Source: Bacteroidaceae bacterium | GTDB lineage: Bacteria; Bacteroidota; Bacteroidia; Bacteroidales; Bacteroidaceae | Length of the DNA stretch: 62,118 nt | NCBI GenBank assembly: GCA_017466065.1 | Contig: JAFTUV010000021.1 | Span: 1-62,118 of the forward strand | Direction: 5' to 3' | Shown: positions 32,713-41,327 of the stretch, piece by piece | Position numbering within the stretch: the first letter of the stretch is position 1 | Layout of the letters: each line of letters starts with the position of its first letter | Notes under the pieces: model-generated | Database searches by the model: none | Seen by the model: only the letters and a program-made list of their open reading frames with translations | Told to the model about the DNA's origin: nothing | Translations under genes and position numbers: made by a program

Positions 32713-33435
32713 ATGGGAAGAGCTTTTGAATATCGTAAAGCTGCGAAACTGAAAAGATGGGGTAATATGGCGCGTACATTTACCCGTGTAGGAAAACAGA
32801 TTGCAATCGCTGTGAAGGCCGGTGGTCCCGACCCCGATACAAACTCACACTTGCGAGCTATCATCGCCAATGCCAAGCGCGAGAATATGCCCAAGGATAA
32901 TATCGAGCGTGCAATAAAGAATGCACTCGGCAAAGACCAGAAAGACTACAAGGAGGTAACATACGAAGGATACGGCCCCTTTGGTATTGCAATCTTTGTG
33001 GATGCCGCAACCGACAATACCACCCGCACCGTAGCCAACGTGCGTGCAGTGTTCAATAAATTCGGTGGCACACTCGGAACATCGGGCAGCCTCGACTTTA
33101 TGTTCACGCACAAATGCGTGTTTACATTTACAAAGAAAGACGGTCTTGATATGGACGAACTTGTGCTCGAACTTATCGATTATGGCGTAGAGGATGAGTT
33201 TGACGAGGAAGAGAATGAAATAACCATCTATGGCGACCCTAAATCTTTTGGTGCCATACAGAAGTTCTTGGAGGAGAAAGGCTTTGAGATTACAGGTAGC
33301 GAGTTTACCCGCATCCCCAACGACCAGAAAGAGGTTAACGATGAACAGCGTGCCACAATCGACAAAATTGTTGAGCGACTCGAAGAGGACGACGATGTTC
33401 AGAATGTTTACACAAATATGATGCCCCAGCAATAA
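32713..33435 (+). CDS. YebC/PmpR family regulatory protein
   Basis: This 240-residue protein belongs to the YebC/TACO1 family, described as DNA-binding regulators and, more recently, as ribosome-associated factors that ease translation of proline stretches. It shows the family start (MGRAFEYRKAAKLKRWGNMARTF with one change from the usual AGHSKW pattern), RAIIANAKRENMPKDNIERAI and the acidic C-terminal domains. The variant start GRAFEYRKA is what Bacteroidota members usually have. It follows pheT in the same transcript. Confidence 0.9.
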   Translation: MGRAFEYRKAAKLKRWGNMARTFTRVGKQIAIAVKAGGPDPDTNSHLRAIIANAKRENMPKDNIERAIKNALGKDQKDYKEVTYEGYGPFGIAIFVDAATDNTTRTVANVRAVFNKFGGTLGTSGSLDFMFTHKCVFTFTKKDGLDMDELVLELIDYGVEDEFDEEENEITIYGDPKSFGAIQKFLEEKGFEITGSEFTRIPNDQKEVNDEQRATIDKIVERLEEDDDVQNVYTNMMPQQ

Positions 33436-33494
33436 GCTATTGCCGATAATTTCATCAAAGCAATCGCTTATCGACAGGCACATTTAGCAATAGT

Positions 33495-33536
33495 CGCGCG
33501 TGCACAGCATTTTGTTGTGCCGCGCGGTTTGCTTTT
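33495..33536 (+). terminator. Terminator after yebC
   Basis: CGCGCG (33495-33500) and GCACA (33502-33506) pair with TGTGC (33516-33520) and CGCGCG (33521-33526), followed by GTTTGCTTTT. An 11-bp GC-rich stem closes the pheT-yebC transcript. Confidence 0.7.
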
Positions 33537-33542
33537 AGTAAG

Positions 33543-33746
33543 GCAATAATATAGCAGTTGACCCAAAAATTGTTTGGTAGATGTCATATCGAAAAAGCAT
33601 AGCGACTGAGATATCTCAACGATGCTTTTTTGAGTTCCCTCGTCGCTTTGCCTTCGGCGAACTTGCTTTCGCTCGCCATAATTGAAAATAAATTTTCACT
33701 CGCTCGCTTACTCGCAACTTTGTCTCTGTCGGGATGATATTCTCGC
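33543..33746 (+). repeat. Dispersed intergenic repeat, copy A
   Basis: This 204-base stretch is nearly the reverse complement of 52942-53070. Shared blocks include GCAATAATATAGCAGTTGAC, GATGTCATATCGAA, GACTGAGATATCTCAACGAT, CCTCGTCGCT and GTCGGGATGA. Copy A carries roughly 80 extra bases before the last block. The core CTCGTCGCT also occurs in the elements at 11476 and 11783, so all four belong to one broad family of palindromic non-coding repeats. Confidence 0.7.
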
Positions 33747-33811
33747 GAAGAAATGTTGTCGCGGCTCAATATCTATATTATTTAATATGCCTGTCGATAT
33801 ATCCCTCACAC

Positions 33812-33850
33812 AATGCCGGTGAATTAAGAATTCACCGGCATTGCTTTTTT
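33812..33850. terminator. Hairpin terminator
   Basis: AATGCCGGTGAATT and AATTCACCGGCATT form a 14-bp stem with a 3-base loop, followed on the plus strand by GCTTTTTT. On the minus strand it sits just past the stop codon at 33849-33851 that ends the proline-rich extension of the DUF4251 frame, which suggests that the extension belongs to that transcription unit. Confidence 0.75.
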
Positions 33851-34082
33851 ATGGTACAAATCCCTGAGGTCCTTGTGGGCGTCCCATCGGCGGCCTTGCC
33901 ATCGGTGGTCGCATTGCCGGCGGTCGTGGCGGTCCCATCATCGGCGGTCGTGCCATTGGAGGCCGCATTGCCGGCGGTCGTGGCGGTCCCATTATGGGTG
34001 GCCGTGCAAATGGCGGTGGTGATATAACGGGAGGGTGGGGAGCGAACCACGCGTAGGTGCTCCCATTAAATGAATTGCTGTT
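33849..34082 (-). pseudogene. In-frame proline-rich tail beyond the DUF4251 stop
   Basis: Directly after the TGA that ends the DUF4251 gene (34083-34085) the same frame stays open for 77 codons and ends in TAA at 33849. It encodes a short linker (NSNSFNGSTYAWFAPHPPV) and then repeats of the type MGPPRPPAMRPPMARPP, closing GRPQGPQGFVP. The repeat units are preserved in this frame at the DNA level. Either the TGA is a recent nonsense change, or it is read through, or this is a sequencing error. No separate start codon precedes the repeats except internal ATGs. Confidence 0.5.
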
Positions 34083-34688
34083 TCAGTAACCGGGGGTTCC
34101 TTCGAACACCCCGGCAGTACTATAAGGATAAATAGTTCCTTCCATAGTCATATTCCTCCCGCTGAAATTGGGGCTCACATACGCCGATGCATTGTTGCTG
34201 TTGGCGTTCAGCGTAACGTGCACCGTTGCCGAAATATATGGCCCTTGTATGCCGTAGGAATAATAAACGTTACCACTCTTGTCGCTGCTTATTTCGGCAC
34301 CGGTTATTCCGCCTTCGAGTGTAACTCCTCCCAATCCGTTGGGAGAATATATGTTGCTATTGTCGAAGGCTGTCTGCACAATGCCTTTCCCTTCGTCGAT
34401 GGATACAAAGTTTGTGCTTGGAGTGACATACTCTGTGTAACCATTGTTAAAAGTGATGCTCGAAGCCTCTAACGCCCAAGAACCACTTTGCAGAGCCTGC
34501 ACTGCTTGTGCAAAATTGATAGAGTCCTCCCTTGCCTCCCTTGCCTCCCTTTCGGCCCTTTTTCTCATTCTTTCGGCCTTCCAAGCAGCTTCTCGCTCCT
34601 TTCTTGTCATCTTTTTTCCGTCCTGTGCCGTGCCGATTATGCACCAGCCGATAGCCACTATGGCCAACAGGAAAAATAACTTCTTCAT
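34083..34688 (-). CDS. DUF4251 domain protein (exported)
   Basis: This 201-residue protein has a signal peptide (MKKLFFLLAIVAIGWCIIG), a highly charged coiled-coil stretch (about 24-58; TRKEREAAWKAERMRKRAER), and a DUF4251 domain (about 62-201) with the expected blocks NFVSIDEGKGIVQTAF, GGVTLEGGITGAEIS and TIYPYSTAGVFEGTPGY. DUF4251 proteins are exported beta-proteins of unknown function restricted to Bacteroidota. The family normally ends about here, yet the frame continues in a proline-rich tail after the TGA. The gene is monocistronic and divergent from the GH43-like gene. Confidence 0.8.
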   Translation of the reverse strand: MKKLFFLLAIVAIGWCIIGTAQDGKKMTRKEREAAWKAERMRKRAEREAREAREDSINFAQAVQALQSGSWALEASSITFNNGYTEYVTPSTNFVSIDEGKGIVQTAFDNSNIYSPNGLGGVTLEGGITGAEISSDKSGNVYYSYGIQGPYISATVHVTLNANSNNASAYVSPNFSGRNMTMEGTIYPYSTAGVFEGTPGY

Positions 34689-34847
34689 AACTTAATAATT
34701 TAAAAAACTCAACAATAGAACAATATAATCCCGCTTGCAGCCTATGAAAAAAGGATAATAAATTATAAAAGGGCTTTTTGTGACAATAGTTGAATAGGAA
34801 AAAAGGAGATTATTTGCATTTTTCTTGTTTAAGATATTTTGTTTATA

Positions 34848-34855
34848 TAAATTTG
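34848..34855 (+). promoter_or_regulatory. -7 promoter box of the GH43-like operon
   Basis: TAAATTTG followed by C lies 31 bases before the GTG start at 34887; a second weaker box, TATCTTTA, follows at 34859. Either could drive the two-gene operon. Confidence 0.5.
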
Positions 34856-34886
34856 CTTATCTTTACAAGTAAATAGACGAAAATAG

Positions 34887-35894
34887 GTGAAAAGACTCTT
34901 TTTGACATATATGCTTTTGCTTGCACTTGCAGTTTCGTGCGTGCAAGGCGATAAAGAAGCGCATTGCCGCAAAGAGGCGCAGTTGACACAGGTTGCCATT
35001 GATACAATGGACCTTGCCAACCCTTATATCCTATATGATAAACCTGCCGACCTCTATTATATGACGGGCGACGGTGGAGCAGTGTGGCGCAGTAAAGATA
35101 TGCGAGTGTGGGAAGGGCCTTTCGATGTGCTTGCTCCTGCCCCTGAATCGTGGATGGGTGCATCGCCGCTTGTATCCTCGCCCGAAATTCACCGTTACAA
35201 AGAACGCTATTACTATATGGCAACATTCACCCGTCCCGATGTTGTGATAGACAATGCCGGTGATAATGCAATATACCGCACATCGTGTGAGGTTTTTGTG
35301 AGTGACAGCATTATGGGGCCTTATACTCACCTCACCAAGGGCACCCCCCTGCTCAATAGTGCGCACTGTGCCGCACACCCTACATTCTGTGTCGACGACC
35401 TTAATGTAGGCTATATGATATACAACCACAAAGGGGAACAGAATGGTAACGCCACTGTGCAGATAATACGTTTGGGAAGAAAACTCGATGTTCAGATAGG
35501 CGAGCCCTATATTATGTTCCGTGCAAAGCAGAACCAATGGTCGAAGCAGATAAACAGCGAGGAACCCTCACCTTTGATGGAGGCACCCTTCCTCTTCGGT
35601 ACATACAGTGGCGAGCTTGGAATTCTTTTCACCACATATATAGGCGAAGAAAAATGCATAGGCGTGGCATACTCGGAAACACAGCATCTTAACGGTCCTT
35701 GGCACATAGAACCGCAACCCTTTTTGAGTGGCAATGTGGGAGGTGCAATGCTGTTTCACGATTATGACGGCAAATTGCTAATGGCCTGTCAGAAAGACAC
35801 TATAATGGATGGCAAAAAGAAAAGCCTCCCCCGTATAATGAGAGTAGATTCGGAATTTGACAAACTAAAACTTAACGGACACTATAAATTTTAA
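34887..35894 (+). CDS. GH43-like five-bladed beta-propeller lipoprotein
   Basis: This 335-residue protein starts with GTG and has a lipoprotein signal (LALAVSC, Cys18). The mature part follows the glycoside hydrolase family 43 pattern: [37 protein letters not shown], then [38 protein letters not shown] and [18 protein letters not shown]. The usual first catalytic Asp would sit in the DLANPYIL block, and E of EAPFLF resembles the acid. It probably acts on a glycan side chain at the cell surface; linkage is unknown. nagB follows 5 bases later, which suggests an amino-sugar-containing substrate. Confidence 0.75.
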   Translation: MKRLFLTYMLLLALAVSCVQGDKEAHCRKEAQLTQVAIDTMDLANPYILYDKPADLYYMTGDGGAVWRSKDMRVWEGPFDVLAPAPESWMGASPLVSSPEIHRYKERYYYMATFTRPDVVIDNAGDNAIYRTSCEVFVSDSIMGPYTHLTKGTPLLNSAHCAAHPTFCVDDLNVGYMIYNHKGEQNGNATVQIIRLGRKLDVQIGEPYIMFRAKQNQWSKQINSEEPSPLMEAPFLFGTYSGELGILFTTYIGEEKCIGVAYSETQHLNGPWHIEPQPFLSGNVGGAMLFHDYDGKLLMACQKDTIMDGKKKSLPRIMRVDSEFDKLKLNGHYKF

Positions 35895-35899
35895 GAACT

Positions 35900-36712
35900 A
35901 TGCGTTTAATTATTGAACCCAACTATCAGCAACTCTCTTGCTGGGCTGCATCTTATGTAGCAAAGAAAATCAACGAGTTTAAACCCACAGAGGAGAAACC
36001 TTTTGTGCTTGGCTTGCCCACAGGCGGTACTCCCCTCGGTACCTATCGCGAACTCATCAACCTCTACAACAAAGGCTTGGTTAGCTTCAAGAATGTGGTT
36101 ACATTCAATATGGATGAGTATGTAGGCCTTCCCGAGGAGCACCCCGAGAGCTATCACTCATTTATGTGGAACAACTTTTTCAGCCACGTCGATGTAAAGA
36201 AAGAGAATGTGAACATCCTCAACGGTAACGCCGAAAATCTTGTTGCCGAGTGCGCACGCTACGAGGAGAAAATCAAGTCTTACGGTGGTATTGACCTCTT
36301 CCTCGGAGGTATCGGCCCCGACGGTCACATTGCATTTAACGAGCCCGGCTCTTCACTTGCATCGCGCACCCGTATCAAGACATTGACAACCGATACAATT
36401 ATCGCAAACTCACGTTTCTTCGACAACGACATTAACAAAGTGCCCAAGACCGCAGTAACCGTTGGTGTTGGCACAGTTATGGATGCAAAAGAGGTTCTTA
36501 TCCTCGTTAACGGCCACAACAAGGCACAGGCTCTCTATCACGCAGTTGAGGGTAACATCACACAGATGTGGACAATCAGCGTGTTGCAGATGCACCCCCG
36601 CGGCATCATTGTTTGCGATGATGCAGCAACTGCCGAGCTTAAAGTTGGCACAGTAAACTACTTTAAGGATATCGAGCGCGAAAATCTCGACCCCGCTGCC
36701 AACCTTAAATAA
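35900..36712 (+). CDS. nagB: Glucosamine-6-phosphate deaminase
   Basis: NagB converts glucosamine 6-phosphate to fructose 6-phosphate and ammonia. The 270-residue protein carries the E. coli active-site residues at the same numbers: D72 (NMDEY), D141 and H143 ([12 protein letters not shown]) and E148. The phosphate loop [11 protein letters not shown] is present. It is co-transcribed with the GH43-like lipoprotein 5 bases upstream, linking glycan release outside the cell to amino-sugar catabolism inside. Confidence 0.96.
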   Translation: MRLIIEPNYQQLSCWAASYVAKKINEFKPTEEKPFVLGLPTGGTPLGTYRELINLYNKGLVSFKNVVTFNMDEYVGLPEEHPESYHSFMWNNFFSHVDVKKENVNILNGNAENLVAECARYEEKIKSYGGIDLFLGGIGPDGHIAFNEPGSSLASRTRIKTLTTDTIIANSRFFDNDINKVPKTAVTVGVGTVMDAKEVLILVNGHNKAQALYHAVEGNITQMWTISVLQMHPRGIIVCDDAATAELKVGTVNYFKDIERENLDPAANLK

Positions 36713-36747
36713 TCAGTCACGAAAATGGGGCGGAGCCCCGTTTCAAT

Positions 36748-36787
36748 AAATTACCCCTGCCGTGCTTTTGCTTGGCAGGGGTAATTT
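36748..36787. terminator. Bidirectional terminator
   Basis: AAATTACCCCTGCC (36748-36761) pairs with GGCAGGGGTAATTT (36774-36787), a perfect 14-bp stem between the convergent nagB and PLC-like genes. A smaller GGGGC/GCCCC hairpin precedes it near 36727-36739. Confidence 0.85.
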
Positions 36788-36796
36788 GTGTCACCA

Positions 36797-37390
36797 TTAT
36801 CGGTTGTAAAAATCAAGCATAAGATATTTGCTCTCACACTCTTTTCTGTATTTTGCATTATAGAGCTTTGCGTGTCGCAACGGTAAAGGCAGACGGTCGA
36901 TAAAACTTTTTCCGAAGCTCTTTCCCCAAGCCTTTGTCCAATAATGCTCACGTTTGTCAATGACCTTTTTAGACTTGTGCGGATAAATGTCGCTTCCCTC
37001 AATCCACGCCGATAGCATCACGAAGTGCGGTGCGCAGTAATAATCCTTAATATCCTTCACAAGTTTCAAGAACAGCTCCCTCTTCTGTCCGCAAATAAAA
37101 TTCTTGTCCAAACATAATTGAAAATAGATAGGTGCTTTCTTGTCGGCGGCAGCACGCATAATGCCAAGAGCCTCGAAAAGCCTCTCCTCATATATGCATA
37201 GCCCGTGGCTGAAATGCCATTCCCCTTTGTAGTATGTAACTTGCAGGTTAAACAGCTTTACATTATCCTGCACCTGCTCGGCGATACTCCTTTCTTGACA
37301 GCGACTCGTGCAGTTCAATATAAAGGCGAATGGCCGCTGCCACCAGACAAGCCTGCCGCCTGTGCCACTATTGTGTGTTCCGTGTATCAT
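36797..37390 (-). CDS. PI-PLC-like phosphodiesterase domain protein
   Basis: This 197-residue protein matches the N-terminal X-domain of bacterial phosphatidylinositol phospholipase C: MIHGTHNSGTGG (catalytic His3 or His6 region), WWQRPF, CQERSIAEQVQDNVKLFNLQVTYYKGEWHFSHGL (second histidine in SHGL). It lacks a signal peptide, and the family's Asp after the first strand is replaced (FNLQV for FDLRV), so catalysis is doubtful. The ATG overlaps the stop of the glycosyltransferase gene by four bases (ATGA), implying coupled translation. Confidence 0.65.
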   Translation of the reverse strand: MIHGTHNSGTGGRLVWWQRPFAFILNCTSRCQERSIAEQVQDNVKLFNLQVTYYKGEWHFSHGLCIYEERLFEALGIMRAAADKKAPIYFQLCLDKNFICGQKRELFLKLVKDIKDYYCAPHFVMLSAWIEGSDIYPHKSKKVIDKREHYWTKAWGKSFGKSFIDRLPLPLRHAKLYNAKYRKECESKYLMLDFYNR

Positions 37391-38244
37391 CTTAATCTTC
37401 TTATCATTGCGGTTGTAAATTCAATCCACTCCTCTTTGTAAGGAGCAATCATCTCTTTCGTGGGGTTAATCTCCCTTATTTTCTTAATCTGTTCCCCGTA
37501 TCCAATGCCCAATGGAATGGTTTTTATATACTCCTTATCGTGCTTCTCGAAGAATGTAATAAGCTCCTCGGCACACAATGCACGGAATAGTGCATATTTG
37601 AATGGCGATGCCTTGTGCGTGAGGCTGTTCTCCTGCATACGATAGTTGTAGCCGATATTATCGACATAAACCACCTTGTTGGCAAAATATAGCTGCGGGA
37701 TAATAGTGGGGGTGTCCTCTATGAATCTCCTCTCGCAGTAGGGTACCTTTTCGTGCAGTCTGCGATGAATGAGTTTGTTGTTCATAAAAACAACCTTCTC
37801 GCCCCAGAAACGTGTCACCTTCTCTTTGCCCTCGGTAACGCAGTTGCCATAGGACGAAGCCTCCCACGCGCCATTGTTGTGCACAATCTTAATACCACCG
37901 CTCACAATATCGGCATTGCTCTCCTTGGCTTTCCCGTATAGAGTTTCTACAAAATTCTCTTCCAGCCAATCGTCACCGTCGAGCAAGAGTATATATTCGC
38001 CCACGGCTGCCTCAATGCCTTCTCTTCTCGACGCTCCTGCACCCATATTTTTGCAATTCCTTATTATTCGCACACGCTTGTCGCGTTTCCCTATCTGTTC
38101 AATAATATGTGCGGTAGCATCGGTGGAGCAGTCCTCCACGACAATACATTCAATATCTTTGAACGATTGTGCAAGGCAACTCTCTATTGCTTGTGCAATG
38201 AACTGCTCCACATTATATGCTGTAACAACAATGCTCACCATCAT
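37387..38244 (-). CDS. GT2-family glycosyltransferase
   Basis: This 285-residue GT-A enzyme transfers a sugar from a nucleotide donor. It has the start VSIVVTAYNVEQFIAQAIESCLAQSF, the donor-binding ECIVVEDCSTDAT, the DXD motif LLLDGDDW (about residues 92-99) and the acceptor-side ED in RRFIEDTPTI. There are no membrane segments. Two adjacent ATGs mark the start (38244 or 38241), which overlaps the end of the beta-repeat gene. Its substrate is unknown. Confidence 0.88.
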   Translation of the reverse strand: MMVSIVVTAYNVEQFIAQAIESCLAQSFKDIECIVVEDCSTDATAHIIEQIGKRDKRVRIIRNCKNMGAGASRREGIEAAVGEYILLLDGDDWLEENFVETLYGKAKESNADIVSGGIKIVHNNGAWEASSYGNCVTEGKEKVTRFWGEKVVFMNNKLIHRRLHEKVPYCERRFIEDTPTIIPQLYFANKVVYVDNIGYNYRMQENSLTHKASPFKYALFRALCAEELITFFEKHDKEYIKTIPLGIGYGEQIKKIREINPTKEMIAPYKEEWIEFTTAMIRRLR

Positions 38245-38576
38245 ACCTGTGTAAACTGCACACCCAGCGAAACGAGGTATTTTTTGAAATTGACAGGGTT
38301 AATCACGAATCCCGAATCGTTTATCGCAATGCCACAATCGGCACTGCTGTCGTCGGTAACTTGTGCCGTGCCGAAATTCACCGCAATCTCTCCATTGCTC
38401 TCACTGCAAATTAAACCTGTGCCAAATTTTATTGTCACCTTTCCGCTTTTGTCGAATGTAACTCCACCGCCGAAATTGATGCCTACAACACCATCCTCGG
38501 CAATTAATCCTGTACCCAACTTCGGAACAATGTCGTAATTGTTCCCGTTCAAACTGATTTTGTTTATTTCTGCCAT
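38241..38576 (-). CDS. Small beta-repeat protein (phage fibre-like)
   Basis: This 111-residue protein is built of repeated short units: LGTGLIAEDGVVGINFGGG, VTFDKSGKVTIKFGTG, LICSESNGEIAVNFGTA. The pattern 'GtGL..edG.v.vnfG' is typical of trimeric beta-helical shafts in phage tail fibres. It has no signal peptide or membrane segment. It is the first gene of an operon (-7 box TACCTTTG on the minus strand at 38603-38610) and overlaps the GT2 gene start, so the three genes are expressed together. No other phage gene is near. Function not recognised. Confidence 0.6.
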   Translation of the reverse strand: MAEINKISLNGNNYDIVPKLGTGLIAEDGVVGINFGGGVTFDKSGKVTIKFGTGLICSESNGEIAVNFGTAQVTDDSSADCGIAINDSGFVINPVNFKKYLVSLGVQFTQV

Positions 38577-38602
38577 AAATACTGTGTTTTTTAAATTCGT
38601 TT

Positions 38603-38610
38603 CAAAGGTA
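38603..38610 (-). promoter_or_regulatory. -7 promoter box of the beta-repeat/GT2/PLC operon
   Basis: The minus strand reads TACCTTTG here, 27 bases before the ATG at 38576. Confidence 0.55.
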
Positions 38611-38788
38611 GCGGCTGTTTAAGCGTTGCAGGTTGTGAAATTACCAATTACTGCAACACAAGTGGCAAAATAACAAATGAGTAAACAATGTTTACAATTC
38701 CCGGCCTATGTATTCCTTATTATAAAATATTTATATGCTGAGGAACGAAAAATAAAAAACTAAAATTTGATTTTATTTATAATTTCAA

Positions 38789-38796
38789 TAAATTTG
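38789..38796 (+). promoter_or_regulatory. -7 promoter box of the lplA-gcv operon
   Basis: TAAATTTG lies 29 bases before the lplA start and precedes five closely packed genes with no further promoter recognised among them. Confidence 0.55.
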
Positions 38797-38824
38797 TAAC
38801 CATAGACAAAGCGTTAAGCAACCG

Positions 38825-39799
38825 ATGATATACGTCGCACTTCCCATAGAAGAAAGCCGTCCGTTGCCATTCTATCTGGCAATGGAGGAATATGTTGCAC
38901 GCGCTTGTCCGGCCCGTGACTACTTTTTTATGTGGCAAGTGGAACCCACGGTTATTTTTGGGCGCAACCAGCTTATAGACAGCGAAGTAAATGTAGAATA
39001 CTGCAAGGATAATAATATCGCTTTCTATCGTCGCAAGAGCGGTGGCGGTTGCGTATATGCCGACCGCGGTAACATAATGCTCTCCTATATAACTCCCGAC
39101 ACCAACGTTAATTTTACTTTCAACCGCTATATGCTTATGGTGGAGCACGCACTGCAAAGTCTGGGTGTGGACGCACGCACAACAGGCCGCAACGATATAC
39201 TTATAGATGGCAAGAAAGTGTCGGGCAACGCCTTCTATCATCTGCCTTGCAGAAGCATAGTGCACGGCACAATGCTCTATGACACAGATGTCGACAATAT
39301 GTTGCGGGCAACAACCCCGTCGGCAATCAAGCTGAAAAGCAAGGGAGTGGAGTCGGTCCGTCAGCATATTACAACCCTCAACAAATATATAACCCTCACA
39401 ATAGAGGATTTCAAACACCATCTGCGCACTATGCTTTGTGATAGAGAAGTGATGCTCACCCCGGCCGATATTTGCGAAATAGAGCATATTGCCGGCGAAT
39501 ATGAACGTGAGGAATTCCTCTATGGCTGCAACCCGGCATACAGCACTATTGTGCGCAAGCGCATAGAAGGAGTTGGAGAATTTGAGGCCCGTATGGATAT
39601 AAAAGATTCCATAATAAAGAAGGTGAGCCTCTCGGGCGACTTCTTTATAACAGGAGATATCGACTCCATAATCCTCGACAAACTGCGCGGGACGGAATAC
39701 ACTCCCGTAGCTGTAACCGCAGCCCTCGCAGAGTGCAACACAGGCGATGCAATACACAACCTGAAAACAGAACAATTTATAAAACTCTTATTCAACTGA
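38825..39799 (+). CDS. lplA: Lipoate--protein ligase
   Basis: LplA attaches lipoate to lysines of lipoyl proteins such as GcvH. The 324-residue protein has the family motif RRKSGGGCVYADRGNIMLSYI (about residues 62-82), the conserved lysine region GRNDILIDGKKVSGNAFY, and a C-terminal accessory domain. It is 4 bases upstream of gcvT, so the lipoylating enzyme and its target are made from one transcript. Confidence 0.92.
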   Translation: MIYVALPIEESRPLPFYLAMEEYVARACPARDYFFMWQVEPTVIFGRNQLIDSEVNVEYCKDNNIAFYRRKSGGGCVYADRGNIMLSYITPDTNVNFTFNRYMLMVEHALQSLGVDARTTGRNDILIDGKKVSGNAFYHLPCRSIVHGTMLYDTDVDNMLRATTPSAIKLKSKGVESVRQHITTLNKYITLTIEDFKHHLRTMLCDREVMLTPADICEIEHIAGEYEREEFLYGCNPAYSTIVRKRIEGVGEFEARMDIKDSIIKKVSLSGDFFITGDIDSIILDKLRGTEYTPVAVTAALAECNTGDAIHNLKTEQFIKLLFN

Positions 39800-39803
39800 C
39801 CTT

Positions 39804-40895
39804 ATGGAAAATAAAAGAACCTGTCTTTATGACAAACACGTTGCGCTTGGAGCACTCATAAGCCCCTTTGGCGGTTTTGATATGCCCATACAATACAGCA
39901 ATATAGTAGATGAACATAATGCCGTGCGACAGGCCTGCGGTATCTTCGACGTGTCGCATATGGGAGAAGTTCTTGTTACCGGCCCCGAGAGCGAAAAGTT
40001 TGTGAACTACATTTTTACCAACGATATAACAAATGCTCCCGATGGTAAAATATATTATGGAATGATGTGTCACCCCACAGGCGGTGTCGTTGACGACCTC
40101 TTGGTCTATAAGATGGGCGATAAACGCTACTTCTTGGTGATTAACGCATCGAATATCGACAAGGATGTTGCCTGGATAAGAGAGCACGCCACACAGTTCA
40201 ATGTTACCATCGACCACCAGAGTGACAAATATGGCGAGGTTGCCGTGCAAGGCCCCAATACCGAAGCCATAATAGAAAAGGTGCTCGGCATTCCTTGCAG
40301 CGAAATGGTATTCTACACCTGCAAAGAGGTTGAATATAATGGCGAAACAATAATTATAAGTCGTACAGGGTACACAGGCGAGGATGGCTTTGAACTATAT
40401 GGCTCTCCGGCCTTCACCAATAAAGTGTGGGATAAACTGCTTGCAAGTGGCGAAGTAAAACCTTGCGGCCTTGGTTGCCGCGATACCCTGCGTTTCGAAG
40501 TAGGCCTTCCCCTCTACGGTGACGAACTCTCCGACGAGATAACTCCTCTCGAAGCAGGCCTTGGCATCTTTGTCAAGCTCGAAAAAGATAACTTCATAGG
40601 CAAAGAGGCACTTGCGGCACAAAAGGCCGAAGGGCTTAAACGCAAAATAGTGGGCATTGAACTATATGACAAGGCAATTCCCCGTCACGGCTACGATGTT
40701 GAGGTCGATGGCACGGTAATAGGTACCGTAACCACAGGCTACAACTCAATCTCCACCGGCAAGAGCGTATGTATGGCACTAATCTCCACCGAATATTCAA
40801 AATTAGACACCGAAGTGTCGGTGCGCATACGCAAAAAAGTGTTCCCCGGCAAGGTAACCAAAAAACGTTTCTACGATAAGAACTATAAAAAGTAA
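39804..40895 (+). CDS. gcvT: Glycine cleavage system T protein (aminomethyltransferase)
   Basis: GcvT moves the methylene group from the lipoyl arm of GcvH to tetrahydrofolate and releases ammonia. The 363-residue protein shows [20 protein letters not shown] with the catalytic-region FDVSHMGE, the folate-site [14 protein letters not shown] and [14 protein letters not shown]. It begins 4 bases after lplA and is followed 41 bases later by gcvH. Confidence 0.96.
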   Translation: MENKRTCLYDKHVALGALISPFGGFDMPIQYSNIVDEHNAVRQACGIFDVSHMGEVLVTGPESEKFVNYIFTNDITNAPDGKIYYGMMCHPTGGVVDDLLVYKMGDKRYFLVINASNIDKDVAWIREHATQFNVTIDHQSDKYGEVAVQGPNTEAIIEKVLGIPCSEMVFYTCKEVEYNGETIIISRTGYTGEDGFELYGSPAFTNKVWDKLLASGEVKPCGLGCRDTLRFEVGLPLYGDELSDEITPLEAGLGIFVKLEKDNFIGKEALAAQKAEGLKRKIVGIELYDKAIPRHGYDVEVDGTVIGTVTTGYNSISTGKSVCMALISTEYSKLDTEVSVRIRKKVFPGKVTKKRFYDKNYKK

Positions 40896-40936
40896 CTAAT
40901 TATAAACAAAACTTATAACAACCAAAATTTACAATT

Positions 40937-41317
40937 ATGAGCACAATTATTGAAGGACTCTTTTATGCAGAGTCACACGAGTATGTTAAGGTAGAAGGCG
41001 AATACGGCTATGTAGGAATTACCGATTATGCACAGCACGAGCTTGGCAATGTGGTATATGTAGATATGCCCGACGAAGGCGACGAAGTTGAGGCCGGCGA
41101 GGATTTTGGTGCAGTGGAGAGCGTTAAGGCAGCCAGCGACCTCATTTCACCCGTGAGCGGTGAGGTTGTGGAGGTAAACACCGCTCTTGCCGACAGCCCC
41201 GAACTTATCAACAGCGATCCATACGCCAACTGGATAATAAAGGTAAAACTTTCCGATGCTTCCGAGGTTGAGAACCTTATGACAGCCGAGGCCTACAAAT
41301 CACACATTAACGAATAA
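40937..41317 (+). CDS. gcvH: Glycine cleavage system H protein
   Basis: GcvH is the lipoyl carrier of the glycine cleavage system. The 126-residue protein has the H-type motif GAVESVKAASDL with the lipoylated K64, preceded by VGITDYAQHELGNVVYVDMPDEGDEV. It is placed between gcvT and gcvPA with a 10-base gap to the latter. Confidence 0.97.
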   Translation: MSTIIEGLFYAESHEYVKVEGEYGYVGITDYAQHELGNVVYVDMPDEGDEVEAGEDFGAVESVKAASDLISPVSGEVVEVNTALADSPELINSDPYANWIIKVKLSDASEVENLMTAEAYKSHINE

Positions 41318-41327
41318 AAGAACAACA

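Noticed and set aside
33734..34027. Plus-strand frame rich in Val/Ala across the repeat region
   Set aside because: It is the complement of the proline-rich repeats, which make better sense on the minus strand in frame with the DUF4251 gene.
38777..39775. 332-codon open frame antisense to lplA
   Set aside because: Covers lplA and its promoter; no recognisable protein.
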